A stretch of DNA of 64,000 nt from JAPKYZ01 sp033763835 (GTDB taxonomy: Bacteria; Acidobacteriota; Terriglobia; Bryobacterales; Bryobacteraceae). The stretch spans positions 96,893 to 160,892 of the forward strand of contig JANRJS010000006.1 in NCBI GenBank assembly GCA_033763835.1, written 5' to 3'. Shown one piece after another: positions 24,787 to 32,771 of the stretch; positions within the stretch are counted from its first letter, which is position 1, and each line of letters starts with the position of its first letter. The translations under genes were made by a program, and so were the position numbers. A model generated the notes under the pieces. That model saw only the letters and a list, made by a program, of their open reading frames with translations, ran no database searches and was not told the origin of the DNA.

Positions 24787-26307
24787 ATGGCTCAAATTCA
24801 GGCGGATGAAATCGCGCGCCTCCTGCGCGGCGAGATTGAAAACTACGACCGCGCGGTAAGCGTGACCGAAACCGGAACGGTGATTTCGGTGGGCGACGGC
24901 ATTGCGCGCGTCTACGGCCTGGAACGCGTGATGGCGGGCGAGTTGATCGAGTTTCCGCACGGCGTTTCGGGTATCGCGCTCAACCTCGAAGAAGATCAGG
25001 TGGGCGCGGTGCTGCTCGGCGAGTTTTCGGAGATCAAAGAGGGCGACGAAGTACGCCGCACCGGCCGCATTATGTCGGTACCCGTCGGCCAGGCGATGGT
25101 CGGACGCGTGGTGAATGCGCTGGGGCAGCCGATCGACGGCAAGGGTCCGATCGCGACTTCGGAGTTCGCGCCCATTGAGCGCCTCGCGCCCGGTGTCGTC
25201 GACCGCCAGCCCGTGAAGCAGCCGATGCAGACCGGCATCAAAGCCATCGACTCGATGATTCCGATCGGGCGCGGCCAGCGCGAGTTGATCATCGGCGACC
25301 GCCAGACCGGCAAGACGGCCATCGCGCTCGACACGATCATCAATCAAAAGGGCGGCGACATGATTTGTATCTATGTCGCCATTGGACAGAAGCGGTCGAC
25401 GGTCGCGCAGGTGGTGAAGACGCTCGAAGATTACGGCGCGATGGAGTACTCGATCGTCGTCGCCGCGACGGCTTCCGATCCCGCGCCGATGCAGTATCTC
25501 GCTCCGTTCGCCGGTTGCGCGATCGGCGAATATTTCCGCGACCGGTCCGGCCACGTGCTTTGCGTGTACGACGATTTGTCGAAACATGCGGCCGCGTATC
25601 GCGAAATCTCGCTTCTGTTGCGACGTCCTCCGGGCCGCGAGGCGTACCCCGGCGATGTATTTTACCTGCACAGCCGCTTGCTTGAGCGCGCGGCGAAGTT
25701 GAATGACGCGAAGGGCGGCGGTTCGCTGACCGCGCTGCCATTCATTGAAACGCAGGCGGGCGACGTTTCGGCCTACATTCCCACCAACGTGATCTCGATC
25801 ACGGATGGGCAGATCTTCCTCGAAGCCGATCTGTTCAACTCGAACGTCCGGCCCGCGGTGAACGTCGGCATCTCGGTGAGCCGCGTCGGCGGCAACGCTC
25901 AGATCAAGGCTATGCGGCAGATGGCGGGCAGCTTGCGGCTAGAACTCGCGCAATACCGGGCGCTGGCCGCGTTTGCCCAGTTCGGCAGCGATCTCGATAA
26001 GGCGTCGCAGCAGCAGATCACGCGCGGCAGCCGTTTGACCGAGCTTTTGAAGCAGCCGCAGTACCAGCCGATGCCGGTGGAGAAGCAAATCGTTTCGATT
26101 TTCGCGGGCGTCAACGGTTTCTGCGACGACCTGCCTCTCGACCGTGTGCGCGCGTTCGAATCGGGCCTGCAAAGCTACATCGACGGCGCGCATCAGGCGA
26201 TCCTGAAAGAGATTCGCGAGAAGAAAGCCATCGACGACGACTTAAAATCGCGCCTGATGAAGGCTGTAGGCGAATTCAAACAGCGCTTCCTCGACGAGAA
26301 GAAGTAA
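24787..26307 (+). CDS. atpA: ATP synthase F1 subunit alpha
   Basis: 506 residues, normal length. Noncatalytic nucleotide-binding subunit: P-loop GDRQTGKTAIA, the VYDDLSKHAAAYREISLLLRRPPGREAYPGD block with the alpha arginine, and SRVGGNAQIKAM near the C-terminus. The beta-barrel start (VTETGTVISVGDGIARVYGL) is complete. It is followed by atpG with no gap. Confidence 0.98.
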   Translation: MAQIQADEIARLLRGEIENYDRAVSVTETGTVISVGDGIARVYGLERVMAGELIEFPHGVSGIALNLEEDQVGAVLLGEFSEIKEGDEVRRTGRIMSVPVGQAMVGRVVNALGQPIDGKGPIATSEFAPIERLAPGVVDRQPVKQPMQTGIKAIDSMIPIGRGQRELIIGDRQTGKTAIALDTIINQKGGDMICIYVAIGQKRSTVAQVVKTLEDYGAMEYSIVVAATASDPAPMQYLAPFAGCAIGEYFRDRSGHVLCVYDDLSKHAAAYREISLLLRRPPGREAYPGDVFYLHSRLLERAAKLNDAKGGGSLTALPFIETQAGDVSAYIPTNVISITDGQIFLEADLFNSNVRPAVNVGISVSRVGGNAQIKAMRQMAGSLRLELAQYRALAAFAQFGSDLDKASQQQITRGSRLTELLKQPQYQPMPVEKQIVSIFAGVNGFCDDLPLDRVRAFESGLQSYIDGAHQAILKEIREKKAIDDDLKSRLMKAVGEFKQRFLDEKK

Positions 26308-27159
26308 ATGCCCTCGCTGATCGACATCCGGCGGCGCATCCGCTCGGTCAAGAATACGCAGCAGATCACCAAGGCCATGAAGATGGTGGCCGCGGCGAAG
26401 CTGCGCCGTGCGCAGGACCGGGTGCTGGCGGCGCGGCCCTATTCGAAGATGTTGCGCGACATGCTCGGCAATATCTCGGCGGCGGCGCGGAATACGGAGA
26501 TCGCGAATCCTTTGCTCGCAGAGCGCGAGGAGAAGCGTATCGCGGTGGTCGTCATCACTTCCGACCGCGGGCTGGCCGGAGCGTTCAACTCGAACGTGAT
26601 TAAGGCGGCGTTGCAGTTTATCGCCGAGCGCCGGGACGCGGAGATCTCGGTGGAGGCTATTGGGCGTAAGGCGCGCGACTTTTTCGCGCGGCGCGGCGCG
26701 AAACTGACGGGCGAGTATGTGGGCGTGGTCGAGAAGGCGAAGTCGGCGGACGCCTCCCGCATCGCCGCCCCCATCGTCGAGCGCTATGCGAAGGGCGAAA
26801 TCGACGCCGTCTACGTCATCGCCAACGAATTCAAGTCGGTCATCTCGCAGAAGCTCTCGACGGTGAAACTACTGCCGGTGGCGGTCGATGCGTCGCGCCC
26901 GGCGCCGGATTACATTTTCGAGCAACCCGCCGAGCAACTGCTCGCCGGATTATTGCCGCGTTATATCGAAAACGTGCTGTTGCAGGCGATGCTCGAATCG
27001 GCGGCCAGCGAGCACGCCGCGCGCATGACGGCCATGGAAGCCGCCTCGACCAACGCCGTCGAGGTGATCGATAAGTTGACGCTCAACATGAACCGCATCC
27101 GGCAGGCGTCGATTACCAAGGAAATCATCGAAGTGGTGAGCGGAGCGGAAGCCCAATAG
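26308..27159 (+). CDS. atpG: ATP synthase F1 subunit gamma
   Basis: 283 residues. The central rotor shaft: N-terminal coiled coil (DIRRRIRSVKNTQQITKAMKMVAAAKLRRAQ) and the C-terminal helix with NAVEVIDKLTLNMNRIRQASITKEIIEVVSGAEA, both family signatures. The Rossmann-like middle (VVVITSDRGLAGAFNSNV) is present. Starts directly after the atpA stop and precedes atpD by 33 bases. Confidence 0.97.
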   Translation: MPSLIDIRRRIRSVKNTQQITKAMKMVAAAKLRRAQDRVLAARPYSKMLRDMLGNISAAARNTEIANPLLAEREEKRIAVVVITSDRGLAGAFNSNVIKAALQFIAERRDAEISVEAIGRKARDFFARRGAKLTGEYVGVVEKAKSADASRIAAPIVERYAKGEIDAVYVIANEFKSVISQKLSTVKLLPVAVDASRPAPDYIFEQPAEQLLAGLLPRYIENVLLQAMLESAASEHAARMTAMEAASTNAVEVIDKLTLNMNRIRQASITKEIIEVVSGAEAQ

Positions 27160-27192
27160 GGCGGCCGACGAAGCTCAATAGAGGGAACTAGC

Positions 27193-28641
27193 ATGTCCAC
27201 CGCGACACAGAACTACATCGGCAAAGTCATTCAGGTGGCGGGTCCCGCCGTCGACGTACAGTTCGGCGAAGGGCACCTGCCCGTGATCCGCACGGCGATC
27301 CGCATCACAAGCGAAGGTTTCGACGTTCCGTCGCCGATGAACGTCATTTGCGAAGTGGCGCAGCACATCGGCGAGGGCCGCGTGCGCACGATCGCGCTGC
27401 AGCCCACCGACGGAATGGTGCGCGGGATGAAGGCCGAGAGCCTGGGCGCGCCCGTGTCGGTACCGGTCGGCAAGGAGACGCTGGGCCGCGTGCTGAACGT
27501 CATCGGCGAACCGGTAGACGAAATGGGTCCAGTGGCGGCGAAGCTCACCTACCCCATCCACCGCCCCGCCCCGAGCTTCGAGGAGCAATCGACCGAACTC
27601 AAGATGTTCGAGACCGGAATCAAGGTCATCGATCTGCTCGAACCGTATTTGCAAGGCGGCAAGATCGGCCTCTTCGGCGGCGCGGGCGTCGGCAAGACGG
27701 TCGTCATCATGGAGCTGATCAACAACCTCGCCATGCAGCACGGCGGTGTTAGCGTGTTCGCCGGTGTGGGCGAGCGCACGCGCGAAGGCAACGATTTGTG
27801 GCTCGAATTCCAGGAATCGGGCGTCATCGATCCTAAGGATTATTCGAAATCGAAGGCGGCGCTGATCTACGGCCAGATGACGGAACCGCCCGGAGCGCGC
27901 CTGCGCGTGGGTTTGACCGGTCTCACCGTCGCCGAGTATTTCCGCGACGAAGAAGGCCAGGACGTGCTTCTCTTCATCGATAACGTGTTCCGCTTTACGC
28001 AGGCCGGTTCGGAAGTCTCGGCGCTGCTCGGACGCATGCCCTCCGCCGTGGGCTATCAGCCGAATCTCGCCACCGAGATGGGCGAGATGCAGGAACGGAT
28101 CACTTCGACCAAGAAGGGTTCGATCACTTCGGTGCAAGCGATTTACGTGCCCGCCGACGACTATACGGACCCCGCGCCGGCCACCGCGTTCGCGCACCTC
28201 GACGCCACCACCAACCTCTCGCGCGATATCGCCGCGCTGGGCATTTATCCGGCGGTCGATCCGCTAGCTTCGACATCGCGCATTCTCGACCCTCGGATCA
28301 TCGGCGACGATCACTACGGCGTGGCGCAGTCCGTCAAGCAGGTGCTGCAACGCTACAAGGATTTGCAGGACATCATCGCGATTCTGGGCATCGACGAACT
28401 GTCGGAAGACGACAAACTCACCGTGTCCCGCGCGCGCAAACTGCAACGGTTCCTTTCGCAGCCGTTCTTCGTCGCCGAGCAATTCACCGGCTTCAAAGGC
28501 AAGTACGTCAAGCTGGCCGACACGATCAAGGGCTTCCGCGAGATCGTCGAAGGCAAGCACGACGCGCTGCCGGAGCAGGCGTTCTACATGGTGGGCACCA
28601 TCGAAGAAGCCGTCGAGAAGGCTGCGACGCTGAAGGGCTAG
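27193..28641 (+). CDS. atpD: ATP synthase F1 subunit beta
   Basis: 482 residues, normal length. The catalytic subunit: P-loop FGGAGVGKTVVIMELINN, catalytic Glu in GVGERTREGNDLW, LLFIDNVFRFTQAGSEVSALLGRMPSAVGYQPNLATEMG, and the DELSE segment near the C-terminus (IDELSEDDK). It hydrolyses or makes ATP at the alpha/beta interface. A good GGGA ribosome site precedes the ATG. Confidence 0.98.
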   Translation: MSTATQNYIGKVIQVAGPAVDVQFGEGHLPVIRTAIRITSEGFDVPSPMNVICEVAQHIGEGRVRTIALQPTDGMVRGMKAESLGAPVSVPVGKETLGRVLNVIGEPVDEMGPVAAKLTYPIHRPAPSFEEQSTELKMFETGIKVIDLLEPYLQGGKIGLFGGAGVGKTVVIMELINNLAMQHGGVSVFAGVGERTREGNDLWLEFQESGVIDPKDYSKSKAALIYGQMTEPPGARLRVGLTGLTVAEYFRDEEGQDVLLFIDNVFRFTQAGSEVSALLGRMPSAVGYQPNLATEMGEMQERITSTKKGSITSVQAIYVPADDYTDPAPATAFAHLDATTNLSRDIAALGIYPAVDPLASTSRILDPRIIGDDHYGVAQSVKQVLQRYKDLQDIIAILGIDELSEDDKLTVSRARKLQRFLSQPFFVAEQFTGFKGKYVKLADTIKGFREIVEGKHDALPEQAFYMVGTIEEAVEKAATLKG

Positions 28642-28643
28642 CG

Positions 28644-29045
28644 ATGGCCGCCACCTTCCGCCTCGAGATCGCCACTCCCGATAAACCGGTGCTCGACCGT
28701 CCGGTGACGGAGGCCCAGATTCCGGCCGAGAACGGCTATCTGGGGATTCTGCCGGATCACGCACCGCTGGTCGCCGATCTGGGAACGGGTCCCTTGACCT
28801 ACAAGCACGAGGGCAAGGAAGATTCGCTTCTGATTCTCGAAGGCTGGCTCGAAGTGAACGACAATCACGTGCGCGTGCTCGCCTCCGCCGCGGAGAACGT
28901 CACCGAGATCGACGCCGCCCGCGCCCAACAGGCGCTGGAGCGAGCGCTCGAACGGTTGCGGATCGACACCGGCGACATCGACAAGGCTCGCGCCATGCGG
29001 GCGCTCAAGCGCGCCGAAGCGCGCCTCGCCGCCGCCAAGCGCTAA
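28644..29045 (+). CDS. atpC: ATP synthase F1 subunit epsilon
   Basis: 133 residues. The beta-sandwich has FRLEIATPDKPVLDRPV, then IPAENGYLGILPDHAPLVADLGTG; the C-terminal helix pair (ARAQQALERALERL...) can inhibit rotation. It ends the operon, 2 bases after atpD. No obvious terminator follows before the DUF29 gene, which starts 9 bases later. Confidence 0.96.
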   Translation: MAATFRLEIATPDKPVLDRPVTEAQIPAENGYLGILPDHAPLVADLGTGPLTYKHEGKEDSLLILEGWLEVNDNHVRVLASAAENVTEIDAARAQQALERALERLRIDTGDIDKARAMRALKRAEARLAAAKR

Positions 29046-29054
29046 CCTGAACTC

Positions 29055-29507
29055 ATGAAGCTCGCGCGGCTTTACGAGAAGGACTATCACCTCTGGGCGG
29101 AGACGAACGCGCAGTTGTTGCGCGACGAGAGGTTCGCCGAGCTCGATCTCGCCCATCTCGTTGAGGAGGTAGAAGATATGGCGGGTAATCATCGCCGCCA
29201 GTTGAGTAGCGGTCTCGACGTCCTAATTCTGCATCTTCTCAAGTGGGAGTTTCAGCCCTCTTTACGCTCGCGGAGTTGGTCAACCACGATCGACGTCCAG
29301 CGCGAGGCGATCGCGCGGCTGCTACGAAAAAACCCGAGCTTGAAGCCGTTGGTCGAAGAAGAAGTCGCCGACAGCTATCCGGTCGCCGTCACTGGCGCGT
29401 CCGGCGACACGGGCATCCCCAAGAAGCTCTTCCCCAAGACCTGCCCATACACCAAAGAACAAATTCTCGACAAGCGCTTCTTCCCGAAGCCGAACCCCGT
29501 CCGCTAG
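29055..29507 (+). CDS. DUF29 family protein
   Basis: 150 residues. LYEKDYHLWAETNAQLLRDERFAELDLAHLVEEVEDM is the start of DUF29, as is the HLLKWEFQP helix and SWSTTIDVQREAI. DUF29 is common in cyanobacteria and acidobacteria, has no established function, and is usually a small helical soluble protein. It is 9 bases after atpC and may be on the same message, although a link to ATP synthase is not implied by the family. Confidence 0.88.
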   Translation: MKLARLYEKDYHLWAETNAQLLRDERFAELDLAHLVEEVEDMAGNHRRQLSSGLDVLILHLLKWEFQPSLRSRSWSTTIDVQREAIARLLRKNPSLKPLVEEEVADSYPVAVTGASGDTGIPKKLFPKTCPYTKEQILDKRFFPKPNPVR

Positions 29508-29534
29508 CCGCGATTCCCGCGCTAGGCTAGGGGC

Positions 29535-30326
29535 ATGGTCCGCGCCGTTGCCGCCGCGCTCGCGTTACTGCTGGCGGCGATCGCATTCGCTCAGACCTCG
29601 CGCCTCAATCGCTGGTCCGCCTACGAGCACGAGATGCAGGACCCGGTGGACGATCCGCCGGACGCCGCGCGGCCAGGCGAATTCGCGTTCGCCCGTCTGC
29701 GCTACCGCTCCCATCGCGACGGACGCGCCTACGCGCGCTGGGGCATCGACGCTAACAAGGGCGACCGGCTGTTCCTCTATCACATCAAGCGGCTCACTCG
29801 CATCGAGACTCGCGCGATCGAAGAGATTATCGACATCGACGACGACGAGATGTTCCATTGGCCGTTTCTGTTCGCCGTTTCGCCGGGCGACTGGGTGTTC
29901 AACCCAGCCCAAGCCGCGCGCCTACGCAAGTATTTCGACCGAGGTGGGTTCCTGATGGTCGACGACTTCCACAACGAAGGCGAATGGGCGAGCTTCATGG
30001 CCGGCATGCGGATGATCTATCCGAACGCGCAGCCCGTCGAGTTGGAAAACGACGATTCGATCTTCCACATCGTCTACAACCTCAACGACCGGGTGCAGGT
30101 GCCGGGCGCGAACGTCGTCCACGGCCCTGGTTACGAGCGGGGCGGCGTCGTCCCGCACTGGCGCGGTATCGCCGACGACCGAGGCCGCGTCTTCGTCGCC
30201 ATCTGCTTCAACATGGACGTGGGCGACGGCTGGGAGTTCGCCGACGATCCCAACTACCCGGAGCGATTCTCGTCGGAAGCCATTCGGCTGGGGATTAACT
30301 ACGTGCTTTACGCCCTGACGCACTGA
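29535..30326 (+). CDS. DUF4159 family exported protein
   Basis: 263 residues. A signal peptide (MVRAVAAALALLLAAIAFA-Q) precedes a single DUF4159 domain: FAFARLRYRSHRDG, WGIDANKGDRLFLYHIKRLT, YFDRGGFLMVDDFHNEGEW and the end GINYVLYALTH. The fold resembles a glutamine-amidotransferase-like sandwich, and relatives often sit with MoxR/von Willebrand genes, absent here. Its job is unknown. It is followed 32 bases later by a tRNA gene. Confidence 0.88.
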   Translation: MVRAVAAALALLLAAIAFAQTSRLNRWSAYEHEMQDPVDDPPDAARPGEFAFARLRYRSHRDGRAYARWGIDANKGDRLFLYHIKRLTRIETRAIEEIIDIDDDEMFHWPFLFAVSPGDWVFNPAQAARLRKYFDRGGFLMVDDFHNEGEWASFMAGMRMIYPNAQPVELENDDSIFHIVYNLNDRVQVPGANVVHGPGYERGGVVPHWRGIADDRGRVFVAICFNMDVGDGWEFADDPNYPERFSSEAIRLGINYVLYALTH

Positions 30327-30358
30327 GGGCCGTGCGATACTGAAAGTTCCGAAGTTCT

Positions 30359-30436
<78 letters not shown>

Positions 30437-30446
30437 TTCCCCTCCC

Positions 30447-31901
30447 TCACGGTTTAGCTCCCACACGCGCCGCGTAGTTACCCATCACCGCGCGGCCGGG
30501 CATGGCTCCGGCTACCGTCTCCCCGTTCCGCACGACCGCTACGCCGTTGATGAGCACGTGTTCGATGCCTTTTGAGAAGCTCAGTCCCTTCTCAAAAGTC
30601 GCGGTGTCGCGAACCGTTGCCGGATCGAAGACCGTGACATCGGCGTCCGCTCCTACGCGCAGGCGTCCCTTGTTCTTCATCGCCGGAGCGATCGCCTCCA
30701 ATCGCCGCGCGGGCAGAATCGTCATCTTGCCGAGCGCTTCCATCAACGTCAACACCTTCTCCTCGCGGACGTACAAGCCGAGCACACGGGAGAATGTCCC
30801 CGCCGTCCGGGGATGTGCGCCGGGAGCGTAGGGCATCCCGTCGCTCGCCACCAGGACGAATTTCGACGCCATCGCGCGGCGGATCCACTCGGGCTTCATC
30901 ATGTGCATGATCGCGACCCCGCCCTCGCGGCGGTACTTCTCGAACGTCGCTTGCGTCAGACGCTCTCCGGTGTTCTGCCACTGAATGTCGCCGTAGGACA
31001 TCCCGAGCCGCTGTTGCCAGCCGTCGTCGAAGATGGTCGATTCGATAAAGGTGGACGCCGCCGTGTAAGGGTAAGCCTCGGTCGTGATATCGAGCCCGCG
31101 CTTGGCCGCCGCGTCGATCAGGTCCAGAACGAACGGCAGCGCGCCGAGGCTCATGCTGTTGACGTGGACGATATGCAGCGGCGCTCCCGTAGCCGCCGCG
31201 TCGGCGATCACTTCCTGCATCGCTTCCGGGCCCATCGAGCGCACATGAGTGAAAATCGGCGCTTTCCAACGTGCCGCCATCTGGAACACGCGGAAAATCT
31301 CTTCGCGCGTCGCGCCCGGGTAGTACTGGTGCGCGACGCCCAAGCCTAACCCGCCTTCCCGCATTCCTCTTTCGAGCAGCGCGGCGAGCGTACTGAGCTC
31401 CTCGGGATCGTTCAGCGGTTTATACCGTCCGAGCATGTTCAGCCGGTTCCAACGTTCGACGGACCCGCCCGAATCGAGGCGTTTACCTTCGTCCGCGAAC
31501 TCCTTCATCGCCAGCGTGCGGCTGGCGCCATGCGACGCCGTCGCGCCGAAGTTGACGATCGCCTGCCCTTCACGCGACTTCAGAAACTTCGCGACGTCGG
31601 GTACTCCCACCTCGAGCTCGAGCGCCGTGGTCACACCGTCGCGCGCCTGATACTCGCTCGCGCGATTCGTTTGACCGTGGGCGTGCAGGTCAATGAACCC
31701 GGGCGCGACCACGCGTCCCTGGGCGTCGATCGTGACGCTGCTCATCAGCGGTTTCGCCGAGATCGCCGCGATGCGGGCGCCGCGAATGCCCACATTGCGG
31801 ATCGCGTCCAGACCGCTTTCGGGGTCCATCACGCGCCCCCTGGCGATTACGAGGTCGTAGTCCGCCGCCAGAGCCGCGCAAGCGAGTAACGCAAGTGTCA
31901 T
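30447..31901 (-). CDS. N-acyl-D-amino acid deacylase-like amidohydrolase, secreted
   Basis: 484 residues with a short signal (MTLALLACAALAA). The metal motif is GFIDLHAHGQ; the ASDGMPYAPGAHPRTAGTFSRVLG block with the metal Asp is diagnostic for the D-aminoacylase/dihydroorotase-like group. THVRSMG and IVHVNSMSLG carry further metal His. It closes with GADADVTVFDPATV. It should hydrolyse N-acyl groups from D-amino acids or similar amides; exact substrate unknown. It diverges from the HEAT-repeat gene (31-base gap) and ends close to the tRNA. Confidence 0.87.
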   Translation of the reverse strand: MTLALLACAALAADYDLVIARGRVMDPESGLDAIRNVGIRGARIAAISAKPLMSSVTIDAQGRVVAPGFIDLHAHGQTNRASEYQARDGVTTALELEVGVPDVAKFLKSREGQAIVNFGATASHGASRTLAMKEFADEGKRLDSGGSVERWNRLNMLGRYKPLNDPEELSTLAALLERGMREGGLGLGVAHQYYPGATREEIFRVFQMAARWKAPIFTHVRSMGPEAMQEVIADAAATGAPLHIVHVNSMSLGALPFVLDLIDAAAKRGLDITTEAYPYTAASTFIESTIFDDGWQQRLGMSYGDIQWQNTGERLTQATFEKYRREGGVAIMHMMKPEWIRRAMASKFVLVASDGMPYAPGAHPRTAGTFSRVLGLYVREEKVLTLMEALGKMTILPARRLEAIAPAMKNKGRLRVGADADVTVFDPATVRDTATFEKGLSFSKGIEHVLINGVAVVRNGETVAGAMPGRAVMGNYAARVGAKP

Positions 31902-31932
31902 TGCGAGTGAGTATAGCGATTACAATCGGGTT

Positions 31933-32718
31933 GTGATCCTCTCCCTTCCCCTATTGGTCCTCGCGCAAGCGGCGACGGCCGCCCCGGCTTCTCAGAATGT
32001 TGCGCGCGCGTGGACGCTGCTTGAGCAAGGCGTTGCCGACAAAAACTTCGAGCATCGCGTTCACGCGCTCGACGCGCTCGCGCTCTTGCCCAGCATCCCG
32101 CGCGTCCGTACGTTAGTCGAGAAATCGCTGGGCGACGAAAAGGAGCAGGTGCGAGCCGCCGCAGCTACCGCTCTGGGCGAAATGAAGTCCCGGCCCTCGA
32201 TTCCCAAGCTGCGCGCCGCGCTCGACGACAAGGACCCGAGCGTTTTCCTCGCCGCCGCCCGTTCCCTCTACCTCATGGGCGATCCCGAAGCTTACGACAT
32301 CCTCTACGAAGTCGTAATCGGCGAAAAGAAAAGCGGCGATGGTCTGGTGCGCTCGCAGGTGAAAATTCTCGAAAACCCGAAGGCGGCGGCGAAGCTCGGC
32401 GCGGAAGTCGGCCTGAGCTTCGTTCCTTTCGGCGGACTTGGCTATCGGGTTTTCCGCATGTCCAGAGAAGACAAAACTTCGCCGATTCGCGCCGAGGCCG
32501 CTATCAAGCTCGCCACCGATCCCGACCCAATCGCCTCGCAGGCGCTAAAGCGCATCGCTACCGATCCCAAGGAGATCGTTCGATCCGCCGCTTTCGAAGC
32601 CATCGCCCGGCGCCGGGACCGGAGCTTGCTTCCAGTGGCGGTGAAAGGCATGGACGACGAAGACGAACTCGTGCAATACCACGCGGCGGCGGCGGTAATC
32701 CGGTTGTCTTCTAAATGA
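31933..32718 (+). CDS. HEAT-repeat protein, exported
   Basis: 261 residues from GTG 31933. A hydrophobic N-terminus (ILSLPLLVLAQAATAAPA) looks like a signal peptide. Then come HEAT-like repeats, for example DEKEQVRAAAATALGEMKSRPSIPKLRAALDDKDPSVFLAAARSL, and a C-terminal set (DPKEIVRSAAFEAIARR). A hydrophobic stretch at about 160-175 (GLSFVPFGGLGYRVF) breaks the array. The role is protein contact; no partner is known. A TACAAT hexamer at 31921-31926 could be its -10 box with a very short leader. The large membrane gene follows 53 bases later on the same strand. Confidence 0.8.
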   Translation: MILSLPLLVLAQAATAAPASQNVARAWTLLEQGVADKNFEHRVHALDALALLPSIPRVRTLVEKSLGDEKEQVRAAAATALGEMKSRPSIPKLRAALDDKDPSVFLAAARSLYLMGDPEAYDILYEVVIGEKKSGDGLVRSQVKILENPKAAAKLGAEVGLSFVPFGGLGYRVFRMSREDKTSPIRAEAAIKLATDPDPIASQALKRIATDPKEIVRSAAFEAIARRRDRSLLPVAVKGMDDEDELVQYHAAAAVIRLSSK

Positions 32719-32736
32719 CTTACGCGCCGTACCTGG

Positions 32737-32742
32737 CATAAT
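32737..32742 (+). promoter_or_regulatory. Possible extended -10 element before the 743-residue protein gene
   Basis: CATAAT is preceded by TGG, an extended -10 pattern, 29 bases before the GTG start at 32772. No good -35 hexamer is seen at 16-18 bases upstream. Shortly downstream, GCAT and ATGC (32749 and 32760) form a small inverted repeat. Weak evidence. Confidence 0.3.
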
Positions 32743-32771
32743 CCATTGCATGAGGTTGTATGCTTTAGATC

